NCBI GenBank assembly: GCA_029378245.1
Contig: JARKIF010000085.1
Coordinates: forward strand, 1-64,000
From: Roridomyces roridus
Lineage: Eukaryota > Basidiomycota > Agaricomycetes > Agaricales > Mycenaceae
Length of the DNA: 64,000 bases
Direction: 5' to 3'
This document shows positions 46,027-57,586 of this stretch, piece after piece (the first letter of the stretch is position 1; each line of letters opens with the position of its first letter). Under the pieces are notes generated by a model. The model made no database searches, was not told the DNA's origin, and saw only the letters and a program-made list of their open reading frames with translations. The translations under genes were made by a program, and so were the position numbers.

Positions 46027-46847
46027 CTAGTCAATCAAGTACTTGCGCCGGAAGAAGGAACGCAAGTGGAATATCTGCCAGACGCCCAGCCCGGTGAGGG
46101 AGATTAGCGTAAACCAAGCAAAATTTTGTACGCGTTGTTGGGTGGAGACTGGACAAAAAATTATGAGATGCTGTGTTTAGACAGAGAGCACAGGGACGCA
46201 CTGTTGGTCGATGCGAAGCGTTCTTCGCGCTGTTTGAGGTAGCCCATCTCGTCTACGATTTCTTTCACGAGGCCCTCCAGTTTGCGCATCTCCGTCTCGA
46301 GACCGGATAGGGATTCCTGGTTTGCAATTGCGCTGTCGAGAGTTCAGACGTCTTTCAAGTAGAGCGGGTGGGTGCACGCACTTGTAATCTACCGCCTCTG
46401 CACCGATGTCGACGTCCAGGTCGACTATGCGGGCCATTTTCGTCGCCTTTTCTTGGGATATGTCTGGGAAGGCTGAGCTGCTCCTCGTCGAATAGAAGAT
46501 GAGAGCGGACCTTTACTCAGGTGGTTCTTGAAGCACACGCCAACCTCGCCGTCCGCATGTGCAGTAACAGCAAGTCGCGTCTCGGCCTTGATATCGCGTT
46601 TGCTCAGGTAGACGTTCTTTTGCGGGCTCGAGTCTACGATTTCAACGTCGACGCGTTGGTTGTCTCCGGGGCCGACGTTGGCTGTCACGATGACGAGGGC
46701 GCCGTTGTGGGCCGGGTTCCATATGCATTTGTTGGGCGGGAAACGGTAGGCCGGGAGCGAGAATTTGATGGCGCATATTGGGGTGAGGAGGAGGGAGAGG
46801 AGGAGGAGGGCGGTGAGAGGATGCCTGGACGCGGTGGCGGAGGACAT
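46027..46847 (-). CDS. p24 (emp24/gp25L) family cargo receptor
   Basis: The start at 46847 gives a signal peptide (LTALLLLSLLLTPICAI). The GOLD domain follows (IKFSLPAYRFPPNKCIWN ... VDVEIVDSSPQKNVYLSKRDI, then GEVGVCFKN) with the usual cysteine pair. The coiled-coil is VDLDVDIGAEAVDYK ... LSGLETEMRKLEGLVKEI. The C-terminal part is STQQRVQNFAWFTLISLTGLGVW with the cytosolic tail RSFFRRKYLID, whose FF and RRK signals bind COPII and COPI coats. p24 proteins cycle between ER and Golgi and sort cargo such as GPI-anchored proteins. About four exons; complete. Confidence 0.88.
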
Positions 46848-47310
46848 GGCGGTCGGTCGACGTGTGTGCTTTTGAATTGATGGGTGATCCAGACAACTTT
46901 CTCTTTCCAACGATCACCTGAAGAATTTCTTGCACGACTTTTCTATCAGTGCATCGGTGTCACTATTCCATTCCGTGAGGAGGTGACCACGAGAAGATTT
47001 GGCCATTCAAGAGCACGTTTTGTCCCCTGTTTCGACACTGATGTTTTTCTCTTCGAGTCCTTTCGACTGAAGATTCAAGGCCTTGGTACCTCCGCGCTGG
47101 AAAGCTTCGAAGAACCCTCTACAGCCCAGTAGATTCAAAAACTTTCACGCAAAAAGACGATCTTGGCGGCTGGACAATCTACCCGTCAGGTACATACATC
47201 CGATCGCACACAGAAAGGAGGCTTCATAAATGCCAGCCTCGTTTGCCTGTGTTTTGTCTGTGCTTCCCCGCACTCTCCTTTCTCTCTCATTCTCCCTGCC
47301 ACGCTCGTAC
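46848..47310. other. Divergent spacer, p24 / chitin deacetylase copy 2
   Basis: Promoters of two genes that point away from each other. A TATA-like CATAAAT lies near 47223-47230, about 80 bp before the deacetylase start. Confidence 0.45.
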
Positions 47311-49477
47311 ATGTCGATATCCCTCTTTTTTTCGACGCTCCTCGCGGCTTCAGTCGTGTCGGGTCACCTCAACCGAGTGCGTGTCCTTTGGCGAGGTCTA
47401 TTGCGCGCACTAACCTGCATTTACAGCTCCCCCGAGCCACGCCCAAAGTCTATGACGCTTGCATAAACTCGAACGACATTGCTATCACCTTTGTGCGTGT
47501 GTTTTACAAACTCGCTGTGGCTGTCACTCATAGTTTCATAGGACGATGGTCCATACATCTATCTTCGCAGTATCGTTGATCAGTTCGACGCTGCTGGTGC
47601 CAAAGCGACCTTCTTCATGAACGGGAACAACTACGACTGCATCTACGACCCCGACCGCGTCTCGGACGTTCAATACGCGTACAACCACGGCCACATGATC
47701 GGCAGTCACACCTGGTCCCACGCCGACCTCCCCGCGCTTTCGTCGGCACAGATCCACGACTCCATGTACCGTATGGAGGAGGCGTTCTCGCGGATTCTTG
47801 GTATCAAGCCCGCCTTCATGCGTCCGCCGTTTGGGGACTACAACTCCAACATTCAGTCGATCGCGGCTGCTCGCGGCCAGAATGTCGCTCTCTGGGATTG
47901 GGACACGGGCGATGCGGACGGTAACACGACGGCACAATCCGAGGCTTTGTACCAGGACGTGATCAGTTCCAAGGTCAAGACTGCTTTGATTTTGAATCAC
48001 GAACCTTTGGGTGAGTGTCTCTGCCTGCACGTCATATCCTTTCTCATTGTTATCAGAGTCGACTGCCAAGACGCTCGTTCCGTACGCTCTCAACCTCTTC
48101 AAGAGCAAGGGCTTCAACGTACTTCTAACCTTTTCTTTCCAGTGTCGACACTGACTTTATCCACGTAGCTCGTCACGATGGCCGACTGTCTCGGTGTTGG
48201 GGCCTACCAGGCTATCGGAGTTCCTCAGAAGCAGACGGTGAGCATCGCAGTATCAAGCCGCTGCTTTGTGTCTAATTTTCATCTCAGACTGCTTGGACCT
48301 GCAACGGCGCGCCGGCTCCTGGTAAAGCCTGCGGTGGCTCTATTCCCTGCCAAACCGGGACGCCCGCCTTCTCCACCACCACCACCACCACTGCTGGAAC
48401 TCCCACCTCCACCCCGTCGACGCCAACCGCCACCCCGACCCCGAATCAATACATTCACCCCGGCGCCAACTCGGGCAAATGCCTCGCTGCTGCATCCAAC
48501 TCTGACGGGGCGGCTGTTCAGATCACCGACTGCGTTTCTGGCGGCTCCGATTCACAGAGCTGGACCGTCTCAGGATCGGCCCTGCAGATCTACGGTAACA
48601 AGTGCCTCGATGTCAGCGGTGTAAGTGGGCTTATTCATTTGTGCTCCCTTATCTGACCAGCAATGCCCATAGGGTTCGACGGCCAACGGGAACAAGATGC
48701 AGATCTGGACCTGCAACACGCCCAACAATAACCAACAGTGGTCTCTTTCTGGCCAAACGATCCAGTGGAGTGGTCATTCGAGCTGCCTTGACTTGTCGGG
48801 TGGTCGTTTGACGAACGGGAATGTCGTGCGTCCCCTCTTTTCTTCATCTGACTACTCTCTCACGTTCCGGTGTAGATCCAAATCTGGGGCTGCAACGGCG
48901 GTTCCAACCAGGTATGGACGCGCACGACTGGTCCTGGCAACGGGAGCGGGAGCACTGGCGGTGGAAGTACCGGATCTGGACGCACCATCCGCCCTAATGC
49001 TAGCGGCACGACCTGTCTCACCGCAGCCAGCAACGCCAATGGCGCCAAGGTCGTCGTCCAGCCCTGCAATGGGTCTCCCAACCAATCGTGGACTCAGAAT
49101 GGCCAGACTCTCCTTGTGAATGGGAATATGTGTCTCGGTGCGTGGGTTTTACGAATCTTCTCCTTCCCTCGTCGCTGACCTGCAGTATAGATGTCACGGA
49201 TGGAAACACCAATGATGGGGCCAAGATGCAGATATGGGCGTGCACTCCGGGTCAGGGCGGCGCGGCTCAGCATTTCGCCACTGCGGGCTCCAAGATCCAG
49301 TGGGCTGGCAAGAACAAGTGCCTCGATTTGACGGGTAGCAGCCTCGCGAGCGGTAACCAGGTCTGTTTTCGTTCTTTGCTGCTGATTCGCTTCTCGTTGC
49401 TGATCCTGCCGTGTCTACAGGTCCAGATGTGGAGTTGTGCATCTGGGAACGGCAACCAAGTATGGAATTTTGTTTGA
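47311..49477 (+). CDS. Chitin deacetylase (CE4) with C-terminal ricin-B lectin repeats, copy 2
   Basis: Close paralogue of the gene at 34641-36835, in the opposite orientation. The signal peptide is MSISLFFSTLLAASVVSG (start 47311). The NodB domain has ITFDDGPYIYLRSIVDQF, HMIGSHTWSHADLPAL, RPPFGDYNSNIQS and ALWDWDTGDADG, so metal ligands and catalytic Asp are kept. A Thr/Pro linker leads to CBM13 repeats (QSWTVSGSALQIYGNKCL, NKMQIWTCNTPNNNQQW, KMQIWACTPGQGGAAQHF, VQMWSCASGNGNQVWNFV). Unlike copy 1 it has no intron inside the DDG codons. It should deacetylate chitin oligomers or wall chitin outside the cell, with the lectin tail tethering it to glycans. Confidence 0.88.
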
Positions 49478-49828
49478 GTGGGATGCTTTTTCATGCACAT
49501 TGCTACGAACGGGATAATCAATCATACCTTCCTTTACAAACACACTCTTTCTATTGGGACTATAATCTATCATATCAACTTTGCCATGGTGTTATTCACG
49601 TAGGCCGAAGTACATTGGGACAATGGCAGCGATACATTCAGTGATATTGGTACATCGTTTTCGCCACCTCCTTCTCGTCAAGTTGTCTACTCGGAACGAC
49701 GGAGTAACATCCCCAGTCTGGTCGTAGCTTGATCGAGTTGTCGGTAGCGTATTGGTACATATACATACAGGTCCAGCATCAAAATACATTGTCCTTGCGG
49801 CTCCAACGTGTCAGCCCAAAGCCGAGTT
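49478..49828. other. Spacer between convergent genes
   Basis: 3' ends of chitin deacetylase copy 2 (plus) and the decayed helical-repeat copy A (minus). No further gene seen. Confidence 0.5.
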
Positions 49829-51733
49829 TCAGCCGCAATACGGTCGATCCGTCCAAGATTGGAGTGGAGGAGATCCGTTGGAGCTGGGCTCTTCTGCCTC
49901 GAGGGAGCCACTGCTCGGGGAACGAGGGTGTAATCTCTCCAGTGCGTTTAGAGCTTCTTGGTGGTTAGGATTGAAGCGGGGGGTTGGAGAAGCAATCTCT
50001 GTCTCCTCGACGAAAGCCTGCAACTCGTCGGGGGTGTAACGAGTCGCTGGGGAAGAGGAATTGAAGGCCAGAGAAGGGTCATTCTTCGCCTCTTGGACGA
50101 AGGCCTGAACCTCGTCGCGGGAGTATGGTTTCACGATGAAAAAGGCCACCTTTTTCTCTTGAGAATGCCAATGAGAAAAGACATCACCGAACTTTGGAAG
50201 GCTCATCCATGCTTCGATGGTAGATGTATCCGTCAAGATCCCACGGCCAAGGCGAGACCGCTCCCCGGCAGCAATGCCGTGGGCAAAGACAGCCTCGACG
50301 CCGGCGAAGCTTGAAGAACGTCTGAATTGCTTTATGATCCGATTATATCTTGAACACTTGTGAGGGATGCCCGGCTTGAGGCTATCCAGTAGGTTCATGA
50401 CCATGGGTACGTCCGCGTCAGTGAGGGATCGACCCTGCTTGTTGAAGATGTCATAATACATCTGGACCACCCCGACGCCTGTGGCAGAGCCAGCATCCCG
50501 CAAATAATCAATTGCGCGGTCACAAGCTTGCTTCCAATGTCGGAGATCCAGTCCCCTCGTGAATTCAAGGATTTACACAACTTTCGGCAAATTAGACGTG
50601 ATCGCGTATGCCTGAAGTAAAGCGGTATAGCCGTGGCCCATGTGTATGAGCACGTCCATGTCGTACTCTGCGAGGACCCGGGCGAGAGGTTCGCTCATCC
50701 CGGCATCAGTGAAGGCCCGGATGAATAATAGGATTTGTCGATGGCCACCAGCTGACCAACGAGGAACGCCAAAGCGGGTCCGGACCTCGGTGTGCAGTGC
50801 CTGCAATTCCTCAGAGCTCGAGGACAGTTTTATTAGGCAATGAAGCAACGAGTTCCTGACGGGCGGCAGTGGGTCTCGTAGATAGAGATGGGGCGACAAT
50901 CCGAAAGGAAGGTGTCGGGACATGTACTCCTTCGCCACGCATCTGACGCGTTCTCGAGCGAGGGGGCAGGAGAAGTGCTGGTAGAACAGAGAAAGAGCTG
51001 CGTCGTATCTGTGGCGATGCACCAGGTAGACGATGACACTCTCAGTCCAGACTGATAGAGCATCCCAGCCTGAATGCCGTTCGATCTTGGGGCGGAGTCT
51101 TTCAAGCTGATGAATAGTCTCCGGTGTGATGGTGTGAAGGAATGCAACGAGGGCGTGGACTATCGGCGACGTCCGTCCTCGTCCTTGCATCATTCGTTTC
51201 TGCAGCATGGCTACAATCTGCTCCAGCGACGGGGCTGCAGATGATGGCGTGTGTGTGGACGTCTGGGCTGCGCTGACGGTGTGCTGTACGAGGAGTAGCG
51301 ACAAGTCCAGTGTGTCGTGGGAAGGAGGCGCCCCAGGACGCTCCTGGAGAGTATTCCCCGGCCTTGGATTGAATGGATTCTCCTCCCAGAGTTGCAGTTT
51401 GGCAGCAACTTTAAATGCGTAATGTAAGAAAATTGTAGGATTGAAGCAGAGTTTCTTACAAGGATGTTGTGTCCCTGGTCCTACTTCAAGTTGTGGCCCG
51501 GACACAGTCTCATCAAGAGCCGAATCCGTCTGAAGGTGCTCAACGGTAGGTCCAGAATCCTTCGGACGCTCATCAAGGTCGATAGCCTGTGAAACGATAT
51601 GACGGGACCGCGCGAAGTTGGTTGGCCTGGGCGACTATAAATCATTTGAGAGCATGGTGAATGCTTGAACGAGCCTAAGCCCATGCCGCAGCCTAGTCAA
51701 TTCGAGTCTCAATTGTCGCGTCGGGGAGAGCAT
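49829..51733 (-). pseudogene. PPR-like helical-repeat protein, copy A (3'-truncated, nonsense codon)
   Basis: A possible mitochondrial presequence starts at 51733 (MLSPTRQLRLELTRLRHGLRL, Arg/Leu-rich with no acidic residue before Glu11). Helix-pair repeats follow, e.g. DALSVWTESVIVYLVHRHRYDAALSLFYQHF and LLQAYAITSNLPKVV. At 50573-50575 an in-frame TAA interrupts the repeat at a point where the paralogue (copy B) has CAC; the same frame then continues to 49829. Relative to copy B the end is missing after ADELQAF-type repeats. The pattern resembles fungal pentatricopeptide proteins that bind mitochondrial RNA, but the match is loose. Very likely a relic. Confidence 0.5.
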
Positions 51734-52136
51734 GGAAGGGTCGAAACCGAGTGCAAACACATCCAAATCCAAAACTCCGCCACGGCCCAAACTGGCCCAC
51801 TGCCCCATGCCTTCCATCTAGGCCCTCGGCGACAAAAATTAAACAGGCACGAGGGGGCGAATGACAACGGCCGTAATACAATACAATCCCCTACTCTGTC
51901 AAGAGGAGGGTTCTGTGGGGCTGAATGACCGAGCTCCAGCCAAAGTTTCCGATCAAATAACATAATGTTGATTAGGTGAACAACCGACCTGACATGATCC
52001 ACACCATGCCCCGACCGGCGGCAGCTTCACCGGGCCGACACACGGCGGGCATCGGCAAGTCCCCGGCGTTGTACCTCTGATCCACCCATGAGTCAACGAA
52101 ACCAGAGTAGGGGAACGGTGTTCGCACCGCTATGGA
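51734..52136. other. Spacer between the two helical-repeat relics
   Basis: No gene recognised. Confidence 0.5.
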
Positions 52137-53620
52137 TTATGATATTGGTAGATACAAGTCCCAAAAACATATGTAACACATTGCGCGTTCAGCCTGCTCG
52201 CCCTGACTGCTGCCAGAGAACGCGCGCCGTCTCAGAAATAGCTTCCATAGAGATATCAAATGGTGGGTCCGTGTCCCAGCCCTCGAGAAACCACTGTTCC
52301 AATAGCAACGCGCCGTCGATACTTTTCGCTTTACAAACGCATCGAACACGCTGACGAGGTCCTGCGTGCTCAACTGAGCCCTGGTGCGTTGGAGTAGCTC
52401 CAAAGCCTCCCAAGGCCCGTTTTCAGTGAGGACGTTGAGCACCCGTGTAGCGGGTTTGGACGGTGGTATTACGACGTCAGAACGACGATCACGGTGCACC
52501 AAGACGGCCCAGACACCCACGGCGCAGTTGGATCTTCGGAATTGATTAGCGACATCGCGGTATAAAGCGTCCGTGTGCCTGGCGATGGGGTCGGTCGGTG
52601 ACCACTTTCGTGCGGCGAAAAAAGTGGATTTCACGCGATCAAAGAACTGCAGGATGAAGGGTACGTGAGTGTCGTCGAGATTGGGATTGAGAGAACAGAA
52701 GCGTTCGATGTCCTTGATAGACTGCATAATGGACAATTGGGCATGCCGAGCCCTTGTCTCCCGGTTGTGCCATATTTCCCCCTCGATCGTGCCGTCACAG
52801 AGCGGATTGGAGCGCGGGATTGCAGAAACAATACCCGCCTCTTCGAGGAAGGCCTGCAGCTCATCGGCAGTGTACCGAGTGGCTAGGGAAGGGGACTTGA
52901 AGGGGAGAGAACGATCTCTCCCTTCTTCGAGGAAAGCCTGAACCTCGTCGCGGCCGTATGGTGTTGCGATGAAAAAGCCACCGCCCATCATATCTTGGTA
53001 AGTCCGTTGAGTGAAGATATCATGGGTGTTTCGGAGGTGCATCCATGCTTCGAGGGTAGAAACATTTCCCAAGACCCCGCGGCCAAGGCAAGGCGATTCC
53101 CCGGAGGCAACGCCATGGGCAAAGACAGCCTTGACGCCGGCCAAGCTCGAGGAACGTCTGAATAGCTTCATAATGCGGTTATATCTTGTACACATGTGGG
53201 GGACGTCCGCCTTGAGGATATCTAGTAGTTCCAGAACCATGGGCACGTCCGCGTCACACAGGAGTCGAGCATTCTCGGATGAGGTAAAGATGTTGCGATA
53301 CATCTGTATCATCTCGACGCCTGTAACAGAGCCGGCATTGCGCAAATAAACGATTATGTGGTTGCAGGTTGGCTCCCAAGATTGTGGATGCGCTTCCCTT
53401 GTGAGTTCAAGGATGTGCATAACTTTAGGCAGGTTACGCGTAATCGCGTATGCGTAAAGTAAGGGGATATGGTCGGTGCCCATGTATATGAGCGCGTCCA
53501 TCCCCGACCGGGCCAGTAGCCGGGCGAGAGAATCGGACATTCCAGCCTTCATGAAGGCCCGGATGAATATGAGGATTTCTTGATGGGCGCCGTCACAGCG
53601 GGAACCCAGGAATTTAGAGG
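52137..53620 (-). pseudogene. PPR-like helical-repeat protein, copy B (5'-truncated, frameshifted)
   Basis: Similar to copy A over its first part (GMSDSLARLLARSGMDALIY; LLYAYAITRNLPKVMHILEL; DADVPMVLELLDILKADVPH) but lacking everything upstream of about 53620, where unrelated AT-rich DNA begins. It keeps a C-terminal part that copy A lacks (HVPFILQFFDRVKSTFFAA; ALELLQRTRAQLSTQDLVSV). Near 52335 the frame appears to slip by one base: the natural continuation (IDGALLLEQWFLEGWDTDPPF) is in another frame and stops at 52189. A relic of a tandem duplicate. Confidence 0.55.
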
Positions 53621-54125
53621 CACCCTCAATTGGCTACCATTTTCCAAATTTGTAAATACGTAGAAAGTTGGCCGAAACCTGTCTTGAAATGTCAAATTTG
53701 GCCGTGATCTCAATCAATTTCGATGTACAAAATAGTGAATTGGCTATTGATGCCCGCAAAACTTGAGGTTTCGAAACAGGTTTATTGAGCAAGTAAATTC
53801 TAACTAGTACATTGGGTGGTGCAGAGAGAACCAGCACTACCTACACTCCATATTGAAGGGAGATCCCCACAAGTTTCAAAACTTGACCTATCATTATTGA
53901 TTTCGGGGACGCGGCAATTTCAATTATTGCAGCCCGTTTAGACGCCGGCTCAACTCAAGCCGAAACTCCGAGTTGTGGGAGCGCCAAAACTCATCGGCCG
54001 CTTATCGGCCGATGAGCGGCCGAGGATGGACAGAGGGCAGATGAATCGTGTGCCGATCAGTGCCGATGGTCCGATCATCCGATGCCGAACACTGATATAA
54101 TACATTGCAAACTATACAACAAATG
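53621..54125. other. AT-rich spacer with a CCGAT/ATCGG-rich island
   Basis: The left part is AT-rich and non-coding. At about 53990-54095 CCGAT and its complement occur many times in overlapping palindromes (e.g. ATCGGCCGATGAGCGGCC), as in subterminal repeats of some DNA transposons. A similar cluster occurs near 59915-59985. Confidence 0.5.
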
Positions 54126-57102
54126 CTACTGCGAATGCTTCATAGAGTCCTGCAGATCAAGGTATTCGGCGGAGAGCCTGTCCAAATGTGCCCCAACCTT
54201 TGGAGAGTCTTTGTTGAAGCGGATGGTGCTCTTCCACTTGGAGTAAGTGCACAGCGACGCGGTACCGTTTTCCATTTTTCTCAACCGCTCAACAAACCAC
54301 GTCTCACACGATGTGTTCCACCAGCCCGTGTTCATCCCCGAGAACCAGAAAGCATTTGGTGTGGGCCACCACGACAGATATTTGAGTTGCTTGCCGTCTT
54401 GCTCTGCCGAGCTGCCCTGGCCTGACGAAAACAAAGTGATCAGCATGTTATCGAGACTGCGGCAAGATGTCAATGCATACCTGTTTCCACCTCATACACC
54501 CCGCAAATGAGATTGACCTCGTCCAAGGTTAGAACTGGGCGCCACAAAGCAAGTGCTTCATCATCGTAGAAGCGGGCCCCTGTTCGGAGCAACTCGTCGG
54601 ATGGGGCAAGACAGGCCAAGTCTTCTGGATCCTCGAGCACCAGGCGAGCAACTCGCCCGATGATACCTCCGTAAAACAAAGCCACATGCCCGCGAGGAGA
54701 GTGCAAGAAATCATTACGCTGTTTGACGTACACCCAAAAGTCGACGATTGTCCCTTTATACGCTTCGCTTCGGCGTCCAAGACCAGGCGTTCGAGGGGGA
54801 GGATACGACCGGTACTGGGGAGATTTTTTCCAGGCAACGTGGAATTCGACGCCGTAGGTCACCAGCTCGCGGATGATGGTGAAGATATTCTCTTCGTGCA
54901 TCCGAAGGATCTGAAGCACGGTTGCCGCATGCTCGAGCAGAATGGAGGGAAGAGAATCCTGATCCTTTGAGCTTCGGATCTCATACACAAGCGGCTTCGT
55001 CTCACGCCAGATGAATACATCAACAGCCCAGGAACTTGCTGTCAGATCGGAGTCTGGGTTGGCCATGTCCATCATGCTCGGCGGGATCTGTGACAGTGGC
55101 TTCTGCTCGAAGATGGACTGGAGAAAAAAAGGGAGTAGAGGGTACTTGTCATTCTTCCACAACTTGTTGCCGACGGCCCAGCTGCAAGTGATAGTCTGCA
55201 AAGCCTTCTTGGGATCCAAGCCTTCAGGCGTTTGGATCGAGTTGAAACCAAAACGACTGGGAAGGATCTCCTCAATCTTTTGAACGGCCCATCCTTGAAG
55301 TTGACCTTGGTCCTCCGCCAACTCATCCGCATTCAAAGCGTGCGCGACGGTGAGATCTTGAGCGGCATCTGACCCCGTCACCGCCATCAGCGCCTGCGCC
55401 GCGGGACCCTCAGGTAGTACATTGAAGTAATCTTTGGGCTCATCCGGCGTCGTTCCCCAATCTGAAACGACCGGAGGGCTGGACGAGGGGTGAAGATGGA
55501 CGGAGGGGCGGAGATGGGCAAGCATAAAGACGGGCACGTCGTCGTCGTCGTCTTCTGGCTCTGCCTCCTCATCTGGGGCCAACGCTGTACATAGATCCCA
55601 TGTAGAGGAAAAACCGTCGAAGATACGTTGAGCCGGCGTGAACTCGTCCCATCTTGAGGCGGCGTTTTCGCGCGAATAAGCCCGCCGGATGAAAAAGCCG
55701 TTTTCATCGTCCCAGATGAAGACACGAGCCTTTGCGCCTCTACCTGGGGCACTGCCTCGTAATGCATTTGACTCCTGTGCGAGCCGCGATTGCTTCTTTT
55801 GTGGCGATTCCTGCTTGGCGAGTTTCTCGTTGCGAATTCGCCGTCTTTCCAGGAAAGCCTGGATGGTCTCTCCAGGCAGCTGCCCGCTGTTCTTCTTGAC
55901 AGGAGGAAACGACACGGTCGGTACCTCCTTTTCTCGACCTGGAGGACCGAGAGGAGCATTGTAGGCCAGATTTGGGGCAGGCGTTGGACTAAACGAAGGC
56001 GGAGAGGGTTTCTTCTGGTCCAGATCGCGCAAAGAATGCCACATCTTGGCATGGTCGTATACCCACGGGCTGAACGTCACATCTCCGTCTAGTCGACGAA
56101 GATGATCTAGTTCATTGGCGCTGGGGTAAAAGGACGACTGGGTAAGGAGGCGGGTGGCTGTTGCTGGTGCGGAGGAGGACCCGTAGAAGAAATACATGGG
56201 AACCCTGTGCTTTGCTAGGAAGATAGCAAAGAACCAATCAAGACGGTCAGCGCCAGCGGCCGTCAAATCGACCACACATCCGACGCGCTCCACATCCATA
56301 TCGCCGACAGCTGAATGCTCCAAGTCGGTCAACCACTGCGGGTGAAGCCCAGTCTCGTCCAAAAGCCGGTCTCTCCAGAGTTTTTCATCGTAGTTGGGTG
56401 GACGGGAATCAAGGAGGAGGATCATGAGGGTTATGTGGCCCATGAGCGGGAGGAAGGCGTCTCGTGAGCGAATGATGTCCTCCGCTACCCAGGCTTTCTC
56501 CACGGGTCTGGGGACGCTGTACCCGAAGCATATGGGTGGCAGATATCCATACACGCCCCTTCGGCCTTGATCGCCCAGGATTCGGCGCATTGAGTCTATC
56601 GTTAGACACAGATAACCCTCCAACCTGACCCAGGACTCGGCCAATTCCTTCTTCAGCCTGTACGCGACGATCGATTCAAGTCTGTTATTGACTCCGGCGT
56701 AGACCTCGTCGATGGGAACATTTTTTCGGTGCACGTTCAGTCTGCCGAATAGAGGGCCATAGAACGGGTTGTGAAGAGGGATGAGGGCCAGGTGAGGGAA
56801 GTGGGGTGTGAGCCGTAGTGGGCATTTGAATCTTCCCGAGGGAAGATTGTAGCCATCCGCGACATATTGCTCATCGCGCCAGCTGCCCTGGAGAAATAGT
56901 TGAGGGTGGCCGTAATGAACCCCGTATACGCCACGCGGAGTGAGAACATGGCCGTCAAAACGAGAATACTGTAGATAGTCAGCGTTTGTGAAGATTGAAA
57001 GAATAAGCAGCAGCTCACCTCGGGATACGAAGGGCTTTTAGTGAATGAAAGACCTGCCATTGGATCGTTTGTTGCAGCAACGACAGCGGACGAGTGAGCC
57101 AT
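54126..57102 (-). CDS. Large protein of an unknown Agaricomycete-type family
   Basis: The start at 57102 (MAHSSAVVAATNDPMAGLSF) leads through a GTGAGC...CAG intron to YSRFDGHVLTPRGVYGVHYG, then YNLPSGRFKCPLRLTPHF and one long exon (to 54470). A last exon carries SWWPTPNAFWFSGMNTGWW and WFVERLRKMENGTASL, ending at 54126. About 900 residues, with a disordered Pro/Lys middle (KKPSPPSFSPTP) and an acidic run (EPEDDDDDVPVF). Conserved-looking blocks include ERVGCVVDLTAAGADRLDWF and DFWVYVKQRNDFLHSPRGHV. No signal peptide or known catalytic motif. I recall similar multicopy proteins from mushroom genomes but know no function. Two more unknown genes lie upstream on the same strand. Confidence 0.7.
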
Positions 57103-57261
57103 GAGCGTCAGACTATGACGAGACAGTTGTGGAGGGAAGACGATGGTGATATTCAATATTCGACTGGACACGACGTGTTTGTGACGCGAATAGGACACAG
57201 TGTTACAGACAGAATGTCTACTAGAAGTCCGGTGGAGATGTGGATGAGCTCCCGTGAGGCA

Positions 57262-57287
57262 AACGCAGTGTTACAACACTAGACGTT
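57262..57287. promoter_or_regulatory. AACG-AGTGTT-AACACT-CGTT dyad, copy 1
   Basis: An imperfect palindrome (AACG c AGTGTT ac AACACT aga CGTT) 160 bp upstream of the start of the gene at 57102. Near-identical dyads lie at 62546 and 62622. Confidence 0.4.
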
Positions 57288-57464
57288 CGCCGTGGTGGAG
57301 GTTGAGAGCAAGGAGAGAATGATCACGTGGACAATTGATCCGCTTAGAACACTGCCACACGCGGACTTGCGCGCAGAACGAAGGACTCATGGGCTCACAC
57401 AGGTGCTCATTGCAAACATAGCCAAGCGTGTATTAAAACTAGTTGACAACAATTTTTCTGAGTC

Positions 57465-57586
57465 ACAAGTAAGATTACATGTTATACCATCTGGTCTGTT
57501 GCCGCAACGAGCAGCTGAAAGGCCTCAAGTAAGATTACATGTTATACCATCCGGTCTGTTGCCGCAACGAGCAGCTGAAAGGCCTC
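57465..57586. repeat. 60-bp tandem duplication at a gene's 3' end
   Basis: Two head-to-tail copies of a 60-bp unit (57465-57524 and 57525-57584) with one visible T/C difference. The right copy holds the last codons and stop of the minus-strand gene ending at 57542; the left copy lies just downstream of that stop. Confidence 0.9.

Noticed and set aside
48371..48395. CACCACCACC run as a microsatellite of note
   Set aside because: It encodes the Thr/Pro-rich linker of the chitin deacetylase and is expected there.
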